Below are positions 43,452-52,343 of a stretch of 64,000 nucleotides of DNA, piece by piece. Both the position numbers and the translations under genes were made by a program. The notes below the pieces were generated by a model. That model made no database searches, had not been told where the DNA came from, and saw only the letters and a program-made list of their open reading frames with translations. Source of the stretch: Helicobacter_D ganmani (GTDB lineage Bacteria; Campylobacterota; Campylobacteria; Campylobacterales; Helicobacteraceae); NCBI RefSeq assembly GCF_965138225.1, contig NZ_CBCSAX010000002.1. One strand, given 5' to 3'. Positions within the stretch are counted from its first letter, which is position 1; every line of letters starts with the position of its first letter.

Positions 43452-44807
43452 CTAGAAGCTGTATTTGACTTCTACTCTTGCTCTTGCACGAGTTTCATCG
43501 TCATATTGAGCACCAGATGGAGCGTCAGTCATCAAGTAAGCATAGTAACCACTGATTGTAAGGTTTTTGTTGTGCTTCCAGCTGATTCTTGGAGTGATTT
43601 CTTGGAAATCTGTATCTTTAATTGTTGCATTTCCTGCAGTTACTTCGTTGTTACCCCAAACATAATCTAGCCCGATTCTTAATCTGTTATCTACCATAGT
43701 GTAACCGATTGCACCATAGAATACGCTGATTTCTTGCTCAGTTCCGAAACCATGCACGCCTGTTGGTAATAATGCAGAAGTGCTGATTCCTGTTGCAGCA
43801 TTTTGCCACCAGATTGCTCCAGCGTATTTGAATGCTGTGCCATCATCATTAAGTGTAACAGCTGTTCCGTCTTGGAAGTTTGTAACCCAACCAAGTTTTA
43901 CATCTAGTGGAATATCATATTCTTGAGCGAAGTTTGCACCTAAGTTAAGAACGAATAAGTCGTTTGCTTCGGCAATATTTGATTTTATTGCAGAACCCGG
44001 AGCAGGAAAGCCATGTAATGCACCCAATACAGAATCCGAATCATTATTTAATGAAGCAATTGCATATTGTAATGCAACATCAAAGGTAGCATTATTCCAG
44101 CTTAATTCACCAAATCCTAGTGCATCTACTGCATCTTGGATATAGAATCCCCAAAGTTGAGCACCAAAGTGTCCATAGTCTGTATCTACACCATAAATAC
44201 CTGCTAGAGCATAAAGAGGTTTAGTTACAGAACCACCTGTGTTATCACCTGTGAGATAGCCTTTTTGAACATCATCAATACTCCAAGAGTCAAATGCACC
44301 TGCTGCGAAAGTAAAGCCTTCTAAGTCGCTGTTTAGAACTAGGATACCTGTTCCTCTATCGTCATCACCTGCATTTGTTACAGGAGTAGCCAATCTTTGC
44401 TTACCAATGATAACAGTTGTAGCAGTAGAATCAGGAGTAATCACTGCGTTGAATGTGCTTACACCAAAGCTTCCGTCTTTACCTGAACCAAAACCAGTGC
44501 CTAAGCCACCTGTTCCTTGAACATTATTTTGCTCATTGTTGTAAAGAATCCCGAAGTTGAATGCTACATTGTCTGCCACAGGAGCTTTGAAGTCTGCTAC
44601 TGCTTTCCAGCGGTGAGTGTTTGTGTCATCTCCACCATCTTTTTTAGCGAAGCCTTTATTTTCATAGTAATCACTGTTGTAGCGGTATCTTAAGTAACCA
44701 CTAACATCAATTCCTTTAATTGCATCTTCTAAAGGTTGAGCAAAACTTGCAGTAGAGAATGCACCCAAAGCAACACTTGCTGCTAAACTAAGTTTTAGAA
44801 ATTTCAT
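43452..44807 (-). CDS. Major outer-membrane porin (Campylobacter MOMP-like)
   Basis: Beta-barrel porin of 451 residues. A cleavable signal peptide (about residues 1-23, ending ASFA) is followed by GIDVSGYLRYRYN, typical of the MOMP/PorA group. Alternating strands follow, and the chain ends RVEVKYSF with the C-terminal Phe recognised by the BAM machinery. Strong start (AAGGAGA before the ATG), a good promoter with a long leader, and its own terminator suggest high expression as a single-gene unit. H. pylori lacks a close counterpart; H. pullorum-like species and Campylobacter have one. Confidence 0.9.
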   Translation of the reverse strand: MKFLKLSLAASVALGAFSTASFAQPLEDAIKGIDVSGYLRYRYNSDYYENKGFAKKDGGDDTNTHRWKAVADFKAPVADNVAFNFGILYNNEQNNVQGTGGLGTGFGSGKDGSFGVSTFNAVITPDSTATTVIIGKQRLATPVTNAGDDDRGTGILVLNSDLEGFTFAAGAFDSWSIDDVQKGYLTGDNTGGSVTKPLYALAGIYGVDTDYGHFGAQLWGFYIQDAVDALGFGELSWNNATFDVALQYAIASLNNDSDSVLGALHGFPAPGSAIKSNIAEANDLFVLNLGANFAQEYDIPLDVKLGWVTNFQDGTAVTLNDDGTAFKYAGAIWWQNAATGISTSALLPTGVHGFGTEQEISVFYGAIGYTMVDNRLRIGLDYVWGNNEVTAGNATIKDTDFQEITPRISWKHNKNLTISGYYAYLMTDAPSGAQYDDETRARARVEVKYSF

Positions 44808-44953
44808 TTTAATCTCCTTGATTGAATTTCGAAATTACAATCTGATTTTAAATCAAATAGTGAAAAATTCTGAAACGAATGTTTTCATATTGATTATCCA
44901 TCAAATAACCTCAACTTTGACTTTAGGTTAGAATTCAGCCAAAGCTAAAAAAC

Positions 44954-44981
44954 ATTTTAGCATAAAAAATGAAAAATGCAA
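44954..44981 (-). promoter_or_regulatory. Porin gene promoter with a leader of about 140 bases
   Basis: On the minus strand TTGCAT, 16 bases, then TAAAAT, the latter extended as TGCTAAAAT. Transcription would start near 44947, leaving about 140 bases of untranslated leader before the ATG at 44807. The leader holds several inverted repeats, such as ATTTGATTT / AAATCAGAT-like arms. Confidence 0.55.
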
Positions 44982-45042
44982 AGTATTTTGTGTAATAAAA
45001 TTATATATTTCTTACTTATATTATGAATATTTTATACAAAGA

Positions 45043-46353
45043 TTATTTGTGTAGGCAATGTGCAATTTGCTTGTAATGTGCGTTGATTTCTGATTCTTTT
45101 TCGCGTTCCTCTGGTGTGATTTGTTCTATAATTTCCTTTGCTTTGGCGCAATCTTTGAGCTTGTAGTATCCCCACGCTAGAGAATCCAAATAATAGGTAT
45201 TTTGTGGTTCTTTTTCTAGTGCGAGTTGTACATATTGCATTCCCTCGTGGATTCGTGTAGAATCCTTAAAATCGTGCTCAATCATCAAATACCCTAAATA
45301 ATTCCAATAAAGCGCGTCATCTAAGCTTTGGGCGGCGGTTTTTAAGTCGTGTTCAATTTCTATTAATTTAGCGCGTGGGTGGGATTTGAGATTTTCGTAA
45401 CGCATCATTGCATAGTAGGCAAGATAGTTTAAATCGTGCGTGTTTTGATAAAGTAATTTCGCCTGCTTGATACTATTTGAAAAGTCTTTTTGGAGGCGAT
45501 AGACTTCCAATAAAATTTCATCGCGGGAGTCAATTTTGGGGTTTTGTAGTAAAAATGCTTTGGCTAAATCAAGCCTTTTGAGTCTGAAATATAGCTCTAA
45601 TGTGAATTTTGCATAATTTTGGTCGCCTAAAGCTGTGTAGAGATTCGTATAAATTCGCGCCGCTTCAAGATAGTTTTTGGATTCTGTGTAAATAATCGCA
45701 AGTTTTTCGCCGATAAGCTTAGAGATTCCGTGTATTCGGATATGTGTTTCATAAAGTGTAATGGTTTTTTGTGGTTCTCTTAAGAATAGCAAATAAATTG
45801 CCCCTAATTTATCTAAAATCATTTCGTTTTGCGTGAGTGCATAGGCGTGATTTAGTGTTTGGGCTGCGTTTTTAAAATCTTCACGCAAGAAATAAACAGA
45901 AGCAAGCGTTTCGTAATTTTGCGCACTTTTGTTATAAGAGATGAGAATTTTTGCTTCTTTTAATGCCTCATCAAAACTTTTGGTGCTTGTAAGAATCCCT
46001 ACTAATGCTCCGCGCACATCGTCGTCTTTGGGGTATTTTGCTAGATATTCATACGCTTGTTTTTTGGCGTTTTCAAAATCTTGTTGCGCGACTAGAATCC
46101 CTAGAATCTCTTTTAGATAGCTTTTGTCAGGGTGGATTGCGTAAGCTTTGGCAAAGGATTCTTTGGCATTTTGTAAGTCTTGTGTATCTAGTGCCGCATA
46201 ACCTTGCATAATATAAATATCTTCCTCGTTTTCTGGAAAATTTGTATTCACGAAAGAGAATTTAAAATCATTTGTCCTAAGACAACCTACAAGCCCTAAA
46301 ACTAAAATTAAAACAATACTGAAACTTATCAAAAGTTTATTTTTTGACCACAC
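45043..46353 (-). CDS. TPR-repeat lipoprotein
   Basis: Exported lipoprotein of 436 residues. The signal peptide ends in a lipobox LVGC with Cys24. The mature part is built of tetratricopeptide-like helix pairs (for example YIMQGYAALDTQDLQNAKES and ASVYFLREDFKNAAQTLNHA). Function is unknown; such proteins usually scaffold envelope complexes. The GTG start at 46353 overlaps the upstream gene by 17 bases and has AAAGGA eight bases before it. It is the last gene of the maf-flgP operon. Confidence 0.82.
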   Translation of the reverse strand: MWSKNKLLISFSIVLILVLGLVGCLRTNDFKFSFVNTNFPENEEDIYIMQGYAALDTQDLQNAKESFAKAYAIHPDKSYLKEILGILVAQQDFENAKKQAYEYLAKYPKDDDVRGALVGILTSTKSFDEALKEAKILISYNKSAQNYETLASVYFLREDFKNAAQTLNHAYALTQNEMILDKLGAIYLLFLREPQKTITLYETHIRIHGISKLIGEKLAIIYTESKNYLEAARIYTNLYTALGDQNYAKFTLELYFRLKRLDLAKAFLLQNPKIDSRDEILLEVYRLQKDFSNSIKQAKLLYQNTHDLNYLAYYAMMRYENLKSHPRAKLIEIEHDLKTAAQSLDDALYWNYLGYLMIEHDFKDSTRIHEGMQYVQLALEKEPQNTYYLDSLAWGYYKLKDCAKAKEIIEQITPEEREKESEINAHYKQIAHCLHK

Positions 46354-46705
46354 CGATACATTCCTTTAATAAATCTGCCCATTCTTCTTTGTAGCAATCC
46401 CAAAAAGGGAATCGCACGCATTGCGCAGGACGCTTTTGGTAGATTTGACATCTGCCATTTTTGAAAAACACGCAAGAATACGCACCATTGCTTTCTAAAA
46501 TCTCGCATAAAGAATAACGATAGCCAACTTTTTTGACAAATTTTTGACAAAATGTGTCAAACTCTAAGCCTAAAAATTGTGCGATTCCTTGTATTTCTTG
46601 CGGTGTTACAAAGATATAGCCTGTTTCTCCTGTGCAACATTTGCCTCCGCATTGTTCGCATTTGCTTGAATCAAAGCCAAAGGAAAAGTCTGAATCTTTT
46701 AACAT
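46337..46705 (-). CDS. YkgJ-family cysteine-cluster protein
   Basis: Small protein of 122 residues with eight cysteines in the family pattern: CEQCGGKCC near the N terminus and CVFFKNGRCQIYQKRPAQC plus RFPFWDC later. The family is presumed to bind zinc or an iron-sulfur cluster. The ATG at 46705 has GGAG six bases upstream and overlaps the preceding methyltransferase by seven bases. A TTG at 46717 is possible. No biochemical role is known to me. Confidence 0.85.
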   Translation of the reverse strand: MLKDSDFSFGFDSSKCEQCGGKCCTGETGYIFVTPQEIQGIAQFLGLEFDTFCQKFVKKVGYRYSLCEILESNGAYSCVFFKNGRCQIYQKRPAQCVRFPFWDCYKEEWADLLKECIGVVKK

Positions 46706-47439
46706 TTGATACTCCAAGTTTTGGCTTTTTTGTAAATCTCAAGCACTTCTTGCGTGAAATTTAAGTCAATATGGGTAATCAGCGGAGGCAGAATCTTGCA
46801 TTGACTTTTAGAATTTTTTTTGCAACGACACAATACCAAAGTTGCGCTTTTATCTAGCTTTGGATAAACAAAACGCAAGCAAATTGGACGAATTTTGTAA
46901 GAATGTAACACACAAAAGAGATGAAAAATAGCTTTTGCGTCGTAGCAAAAAATAAATTCTCCTGTGGGCTTGAGCAGGGAATTCACTTTGCGAGCGAAAT
47001 CTAAAAAGGGTAAGTTTTGGGCATAACGCGCGCTAAAAATATCGGAATTTTGGGATTTTATCACATCGTCGTGATAAAAAGGGGGATTGCTTAAAATAAT
47101 GTCAAAAGCTATTTGGGTTGTAGAATGTGTTTTTTGGGATTTTGTGTTTTGGGCTAGTTGGGAGTTGAAATCGTATTCTAAAAAGTCCGCACAAATCAAA
47201 TGTGCTTTGGTGTGATTTATCCGTAGATTGTGTGAGCAAAACTCCGCCATTTTGGGATTTTTTTCTATCATTGTTAGTCTGCATTTAGAATCTCTTGCGC
47301 ACAATAAACCTAGCACTCCGCAACCCGCACCAACTTCTAAGAGATGATGACGCATTTTCAAGAAAGGAAGTGCGAAATCATAGAGAAAGAGTGTATCGCT
47401 GTTGTAACAATAGCCATTTTTGGGTTGATAGATTTGCAT
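46699..47439 (-). CDS. tRNA1(Val) adenine-37 N6-methyltransferase-like protein
   Basis: SAM-dependent methyltransferase of 246 residues. Motif I is LLEVGAGCGVLGLLCA, and the catalytic N6-adenine motif is LSNPPFY. The N terminus YQPKNGYCYNSDTLFLYDFA matches the TrmN6/YfiC family. A family-typical target is A37 of tRNA-Val, but related enzymes modify other substrates. Start and stop lie within 11 bases of the neighbouring genes, so it is part of the maf-flgP operon, without evident functional link to motility. Confidence 0.83.
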   Translation of the reverse strand: MQIYQPKNGYCYNSDTLFLYDFALPFLKMRHHLLEVGAGCGVLGLLCARDSKCRLTMIEKNPKMAEFCSHNLRINHTKAHLICADFLEYDFNSQLAQNTKSQKTHSTTQIAFDIILSNPPFYHDDVIKSQNSDIFSARYAQNLPFLDFARKVNSLLKPTGEFIFCYDAKAIFHLFCVLHSYKIRPICLRFVYPKLDKSATLVLCRCKKNSKSQCKILPPLITHIDLNFTQEVLEIYKKAKTWSIKC

Positions 47440-47450
47440 TGTGGATTCTT

Positions 47451-47975
47451 TTAGGGTAGTGTGCTGATTTCTAGCGAGAATTTCTTTTGCTTTTGTGAAT
47501 CTTGAATGTGTAGGGTGATAGAATCACTCTGCACTTGGTAAGATAAAGAATGGTTGCCTCGCTTGAGGTTTTGTGTAAAACCGCTTGCATTGGGAAGTTT
47601 GTTTTGTCCAAAAAAGATTTCATTGCCCAAGAGGACAGCTTGTAAATCTAGGTCATCAAAATGGCTGTCTCCTAATAGTCGCCGCATAAAAGAATCTTTA
47701 GAATAACAGGTTTGATTTAAACAAACTTTGTTTGCATAGCATTCCATTTGAAGTAGCAAAACACCTGCATTGAAAATCTCTAAAGTTGTGTGGCTAGGAT
47801 AGGTTTTGATAAATCCTAAATCATAGAATTTGAAGTCTTTTGTGGAAAAAAAGATTGTTTTGGAGGTAGAATTTTGTATGTTTTGGGGCGTTTTTGCGCA
47901 CCCAAAAACTACAAATAGAGTAAGTCCTAAGAAAGCGAGACTTAGAATTGTTCGCCTGTTAAGATACGATACCAT
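47451..47975 (-). CDS. Lipoprotein downstream of flgP (possible FlgQ position)
   Basis: Exported lipoprotein of 174 residues; the lipobox VVFGC places the lipidated cysteine at 26. Two further cysteine pairs occur (MECYANKVCLNQTCY). I do not recognise a domain. C. jejuni encodes FlgQ beside FlgP in a motility operon, and this gene takes a similar place, but I cannot confirm homology. The start lies inside flgP (34-base overlap), since no other good start is in frame near the signal peptide. Confidence 0.7.
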   Translation of the reverse strand: MVSYLNRRTILSLAFLGLTLFVVFGCAKTPQNIQNSTSKTIFFSTKDFKFYDLGFIKTYPSHTTLEIFNAGVLLLQMECYANKVCLNQTCYSKDSFMRRLLGDSHFDDLDLQAVLLGNEIFFGQNKLPNASGFTQNLKRGNHSLSYQVQSDSITLHIQDSQKQKKFSLEISTLP

Positions 47976-48541
47976 CTTTTTCCGTCAAGTTTAAGTTCCA
48001 TACTGACTTGGCAAAGTCCGTCTTTATAAACGGTTTCTACGATTTCTGCATTACGAATCACCGCTAATACTTTTGTTTTCACGGTTGAGTTTTTAAGCAC
48101 CATATCTCGCACGGTGTCTTGTGCATTGACGCGGATTCCATACATTTTCTCACCGATTTGTCGGTAAGCATCTACGATTGCTGCGCGTTTTGCTAATGCT
48201 AGAGCTTGTGCTGGAGAGAGTGTAGATTCTGGTGCGACACCCATACCAATTGCGCTAATTTCAATAATGCTTGAAGGAGTGATGATTGGCGCGTTTGGAA
48301 TCACAATATCGTCGCCTCCTACTTCAATACCTTGCAAACCTGCTGGAGAGTTAGAGTTTCTTCCGTGTGAGCTTGCATAAGGGCTTTGAGGATTTGAGTT
48401 TGCCACCACTGTATTGCCTGCTTTGCCAATAGGGCTAATGGTCTCACTTGTGGATACAGAATCAATTTGCTGTGCTGCAAATAAACTACCTGCTAAAAGC
48501 GTTCCCGCTAAAACTAATGAAATAGATGTTTTTCTTGTCAT
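47942..48541 (-). CDS. flgP: FlgP/LPP20-family outer-membrane motility protein
   Basis: In C. jejuni FlgP forms the basal disk that scaffolds high-torque flagellar motors. The LPP20-type domain is clear: SPAQALALAKRAAIVDAYRQ followed by IGEKMYGIRVNAQDTV. The open frame runs from 48673, but the ATG at 48541 with AAAGGA and an immediate signal peptide (TRKTSISLVLAGTLLAG) is the real start, giving 199 residues. The signal ends SLFAAQQ with no lipobox cysteine, whereas C. jejuni FlgP is a lipoprotein. It lies 41 bases after maf. Confidence 0.85.
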   Translation of the reverse strand: MTRKTSISLVLAGTLLAGSLFAAQQIDSVSTSETISPIGKAGNTVVANSNPQSPYASSHGRNSNSPAGLQGIEVGGDDIVIPNAPIITPSSIIEISAIGMGVAPESTLSPAQALALAKRAAIVDAYRQIGEKMYGIRVNAQDTVRDMVLKNSTVKTKVLAVIRNAEIVETVYKDGLCQVSMELKLDGKRWYRILTGEQF

Positions 48542-48582
48542 TTCAATCCTTTTTGACATTTGAGATAAAAATCTTGAAGCAA

Positions 48583-50535
48583 TTAGTGTTCCACTTTTGA
48601 CAAAAGCACTTCTCGCAAATAAGTTATCATTGCTTCTATGCCCTCTATATAGAGTGCTTGTGCCTTTTGCCAAAGGTTTTGCATATTGTTATGAGGCAAA
48701 TGCAAGCTTGCTAGGGCAATAGCATAGAGAAAATGGCTTAAAGTCCCACCAAATAGAATCCCAATAAAAGGATTGTTTTGTCCCTCTTTGGAAATGATTT
48801 CAAAGATTTTGTCTAGCGCGATAAAAAGGGATTTTTTGGATTCTACCTTGACTTTGAAGCTGTCTTGAATTTTGTTTTTAAATGCAAGAATTTCAAAGAA
48901 ATACTTTTGTGTTTCTTTGGTGTAAAAGTCCCCTTGAAGCGGGTCTTTAAAAAGAGATTTAAGGTTTTTAATCTCTTGGGCTTTATCAATAGACTTTAGC
49001 TCAAAGTCTTGATAATGCACAGCTTGTGCGCCTGTGATTTTTGCTCCGTCATTGAGATTTAGGATATTAAAGGGTTTTAATGCCCTAAAAGCTTCCTCTA
49101 AAGCAGTGCGCGAGAGAGAATAAAGAGCGTCAGAATAAATATCCTCGCTGAAATTTCCCGCCACAGGGTAGGCGTCCTCTGGAATCTGTGCCTCTTCGTC
49201 TTCATAATAGGAGTTTTGTGCGTGTTTTTTCGCACCTTTTTTGTATCCACAATCCAAGCCACACAAAATCACATCACTCCCCAAATAACTTGCAAGTGAT
49301 GCTCCCGCATTACCTACCAAAGGCGCGGTAAAACGCACTTTAAAACGCGGTGCATTGAGATTTGCGGCACTTGAGCCGTCGCGTTCAAAGAGATAAATTT
49401 CTTTTGCAAGGCTTTTTGCCTTTTTGTCCAACACGGTTGCACAAAGTAATGGAATCTCTCCTAATGGTGCGGCTTTTAATACTTCATCTAAATAATCGTG
49501 TCGCTCAATTTCTATTTGAAAATCTGGAGTAATGCCTGCCTTAAGAAGCGGTTTTAGTGCAGTTCCACAACTAAAAAGAATCATTTTGTGTTGGTTTTGC
49601 TTAATAAAAGGAAGCAAGAAATCAAGGCTAGGACCATTTGCAATGACGCAAATAGGAGCATTAACGCGTTTAGGCTCTAAAAGCATAGGTGCAAGAGGAA
49701 AGCTTAGTTTATTGACGATTCCGCGCATTTCATCTTCAAAAGTTCCCCAACCGCGCAAGATTTGTGAGTGCATTTCAAAAACGATTCCGCGCACGCTTTG
49801 ATTGAGCGGAGTTTGATACATCATCAGTTCAAAGCGCACGATAGAAGTGCTGATTTTGCGCGTTAAAAAGAAATGATTGATATAATCTCTGTGCATCATG
49901 CTTTCTAAGAAAATATAACCCGCTCTGTGTTCGGTTTTGCTAAAAAGCAAGGCAAAATCCACAAAAAAACACGCAATTCTAAACAAATCAAAGGATTCCT
50001 CAAAAATAAAGAAATTATGAATCATCGTATAGTTTTCTGCTAAAATCTGCAAAAAAATCCCTCCTCCTAAGCCAAAGAGATTGAGGCTTGGCAAAAAATC
50101 ACTTGGCAAGTGATAGGCGGTAACCCCGCCATTGTCTATGGCAAATTCAAGGATTCCATTGACTAAAATGCTACTATAAGGAAATTTTTCATTCATCATT
50201 TCTGCGCGCGTGCCATAAATACGATTCCATTTCTCATTAATTGGAGGATTATAAGCGCAATTTTGATGCACTTCTATCATACTTGATTTGCCATCAATTA
50301 AAGGGAAAAGAAAGCTATTTTGTGCAAAATTAAGAATGTTGATTCCCTCTTTTCCAATATAAAGTTGATACTCTTTTGCGGGTTGTTGTAGCCTTTCAAA
50401 TAAATTAGGATAATCGGCTTGAAAAAAGGCAAGGTTTTGGTGGAATCGCGAGGTTACAAAGGCTTCAATTTCTTCACAACTGCTATTTTTTAAGACTTCT
50501 AAAATTCCTCTGTATTTTTGGTTTTGATTTGTCAT
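48583..50535 (-). CDS. maf: Motility accessory factor Maf (flagellin glycosylation, DUF115)
   Basis: Maf proteins transfer pseudaminic or legionaminic acid to flagellin in the cytoplasm before export. The central MAF domain has the diagnostic ICVIANGPSLDFLLP motif and LCGLDCGYKKGAKKHA. The product is about 650 residues. The frame allows an ATG at 50562, but that lies upstream of the expected transcription start from the promoter at 50563-50571. The ATG at 50535, with AGGA six bases before it, is therefore preferred. It heads a six-gene operon with flgP. Confidence 0.9.
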   Translation of the reverse strand: MTNQNQKYRGILEVLKNSSCEEIEAFVTSRFHQNLAFFQADYPNLFERLQQPAKEYQLYIGKEGINILNFAQNSFLFPLIDGKSSMIEVHQNCAYNPPINEKWNRIYGTRAEMMNEKFPYSSILVNGILEFAIDNGGVTAYHLPSDFLPSLNLFGLGGGIFLQILAENYTMIHNFFIFEESFDLFRIACFFVDFALLFSKTEHRAGYIFLESMMHRDYINHFFLTRKISTSIVRFELMMYQTPLNQSVRGIVFEMHSQILRGWGTFEDEMRGIVNKLSFPLAPMLLEPKRVNAPICVIANGPSLDFLLPFIKQNQHKMILFSCGTALKPLLKAGITPDFQIEIERHDYLDEVLKAAPLGEIPLLCATVLDKKAKSLAKEIYLFERDGSSAANLNAPRFKVRFTAPLVGNAGASLASYLGSDVILCGLDCGYKKGAKKHAQNSYYEDEEAQIPEDAYPVAGNFSEDIYSDALYSLSRTALEEAFRALKPFNILNLNDGAKITGAQAVHYQDFELKSIDKAQEIKNLKSLFKDPLQGDFYTKETQKYFFEILAFKNKIQDSFKVKVESKKSLFIALDKIFEIISKEGQNNPFIGILFGGTLSHFLYAIALASLHLPHNNMQNLWQKAQALYIEGIEAMITYLREVLLSKVEH

Positions 50536-50562
50536 TGCGATTCCTAAAATTTTAATGCGCAC

Positions 50563-50571
50563 ATTTTAGCA
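50563..50571 (-). promoter_or_regulatory. Extended -10 promoter of the maf-flgP operon
   Basis: TGCTAAAAT on the minus strand, 28 bases upstream of the preferred maf ATG. It lies in the divergent maf/prs region and is not sigma-54 or sigma-28 like, so this motility operon seems to be under the housekeeping sigma factor. Confidence 0.5.
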
Positions 50572-50621
50572 AAAATTTTAAAAAGCAAAGACAAAAAAGC
50601 AAAATTTTTGAGTTTGTAGTC

Positions 50622-50627
50622 TATAAT
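50622..50627 (+). promoter_or_regulatory. -10 element of prs
   Basis: Consensus TATAAT, 31 bases before the prs ATG, without an obvious -35, as is usual for the vegetative promoters of epsilonproteobacteria. Confidence 0.5.
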
Positions 50628-50658
50628 ATGTGCTTTGAAATTTTTTTAAAGGCAGCTT

Positions 50659-51588
50659 ATGCAAGATTACAAGATTTTTACAGGAACTGCGCACCCAGAG
50701 TTTTCTCAACGCGTTGCAAAAGAGTTGGATATTGAGCTATCCCAAGCGGAAGTAACGCGCTTTAGTGATGGAGAGATTGGGATTCGTATTCGTGAAAGTG
50801 TGCGAGGGAAAGATGTGTTTGTGATTCAATCCACTTGCGCTCCTGCGAATGATAATTTAATGGAATTACTCATTATGATTGATGCACTCAAACGCAGTTC
50901 GGCAAAATCTATTAATATCATTATGCCTTATTTTGGTTATGCAAGACAAGACCGCAAAGCTTCCCCACGCGTCCCTATTAGCGCAAAATTGGTTGCAGAT
51001 TTGTTGCAATGTGCAGGTATTACGCGACTTGTTGCAATGGATTTGCACGCTGGACAGATTCAAGGTTTTTTTGATATTCCCGTAGATAATCTTTATGGTT
51101 CTATTGTTTTTAAAGAATACATTATCTCCAAGAATTTCAAGAATCCTATTGTGGCAAGTCCGGATATTGGCGGAGTGGCGCGCGCAAGATATTTTGCTAA
51201 ACTTTTGGGGTTGGACATTGTCATTATTGACAAACGACGCGAAAAGGCAAATGAAAGTGAAGTAATGAATGTGATTGGAAATGTTGAGGGCAAAGATGTG
51301 ATACTTATTGATGATATAATTGATACTGCGGGCACAATGGTAAAGGCAGCAAGTGCGTTTAAGCAAAAAGGTGCAACAAGTGTGATTGCGCTTGGCACTC
51401 ACGCAGTTTTTAGCGGAGTGGCTTATGATAGAATCCAAACAAGTGAGATTGATGAAGTGATTGTTGCAGATACGATTCCTTTAAAACAACATTGTGAAAA
51501 AATCAAGATTTTAAGTGTTGCGCCTTTGTTTGCTGAAGTCATTAAAAGGATTAATAAAGATGAGAGCGTTAATTCACTTTTTGCTTAG
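50659..51588 (+). CDS. prs: Ribose-phosphate pyrophosphokinase
   Basis: Makes PRPP from ribose 5-phosphate and ATP for nucleotide, histidine, tryptophan and NAD synthesis. Class I signature: GYARQDRKASPRVPISAKLV, the PRPP loop VILIDDIIDTAGTM and the ATP-binding DLHAGQIQGFFDIP. The 309-residue length is normal. The 3' end overlaps the start of the downstream cyclophilin by 29 bases. Confidence 0.97.
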   Translation: MQDYKIFTGTAHPEFSQRVAKELDIELSQAEVTRFSDGEIGIRIRESVRGKDVFVIQSTCAPANDNLMELLIMIDALKRSSAKSINIIMPYFGYARQDRKASPRVPISAKLVADLLQCAGITRLVAMDLHAGQIQGFFDIPVDNLYGSIVFKEYIISKNFKNPIVASPDIGGVARARYFAKLLGLDIVIIDKRREKANESEVMNVIGNVEGKDVILIDDIIDTAGTMVKAASAFKQKGATSVIALGTHAVFSGVAYDRIQTSEIDEVIVADTIPLKQHCEKIKILSVAPLFAEVIKRINKDESVNSLFA

Positions 51589-52147
51589 TTTGTTGTGCGC
51601 AGGAATCTTATGCGCACAAGAAAATGTGCAAAGTATGGAATCGCAAAAGATTCAAGTTGTTTTGGAAACTACTTCGGGCAAGATTGTGCTAGATTTGTTT
51701 CCTCAAGTTGCACCCAAAGCGGTAGAAAATTTTGTTACACATACCAACGAGGGCTATTATAATGGCACGATTTTTCATCGCGTGATTCGCAGGTTTATGA
51801 TTCAAGGAGGCGACCCAAGTGGCACAGGAAGTGGAGGAGAATCTATTTGGGGAGAAGATTTTGAAGATGAGATTGTAAAAGGTTATGCGTTTGATAGGGC
51901 GGGGATTTTGGCAATGGCAAATGCTGGGGAAAATACGAATGGAAGTCAATTTTTTATCACCACGACGCGCACTCCGCATTTGAATGGCAAGCACACGATT
52001 TTTGGCGAGATTAGTGAGGATTCTAAAGAGGAGAGTTTTAAAACTTTGCGTAAAATAGAATATACTCCGACTAATTCGCAAGATAAGCCTATCAAAGAAC
52101 AAAAAATCTTAAAAGCTTATGTTATTCAAAATACTACAATGCAATGA
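51560..52147 (+). CDS. Exported cyclophilin-type peptidyl-prolyl isomerase
   Basis: Second cyclophilin of the window, here with a signal peptide (RALIHFLLSLLCAGILCAQ), so probably periplasmic. The catalytic signature is YNGTIFHRVIRRFMIQGG and the second motif is GSQFFITTTRTPHLNGKHTIFG. The ATG at 51560 lies nine bases after AAAAGGA; the open frame extends upstream inside prs but without a signal. The mature C-terminal extension of about 30 residues is charged. The next 196 bases hold repeat-like DNA only. Confidence 0.88.
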   Translation: MRALIHFLLSLLCAGILCAQENVQSMESQKIQVVLETTSGKIVLDLFPQVAPKAVENFVTHTNEGYYNGTIFHRVIRRFMIQGGDPSGTGSGGESIWGEDFEDEIVKGYAFDRAGILAMANAGENTNGSQFFITTTRTPHLNGKHTIFGEISEDSKEESFKTLRKIEYTPTNSQDKPIKEQKILKAYVIQNTTMQ

Positions 52148-52343
52148 AGCGGTAATAAATTATGGATTTGCAGTTCAAAGCGTGCGTGCATTGCATAGCT
52201 TCGCACATAGCTTGCACAGCTGCTTTGTAAGTCGTGTGCCACGAATTGCAAGGACATAAGAATTCGGTTTCTTGTTGATGTTATTGTATTTTAATCTTTT
52301 TGTCTTATAATTCTTATTTATTTTCTAAAAATTTGGGGATATT

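Noticed and set aside
48542..48673. N-terminal extension of the flgP frame
   Set aside because: It runs through the maf coding region, and the ATG at 48541 has a good ribosome site followed at once by a signal peptide.
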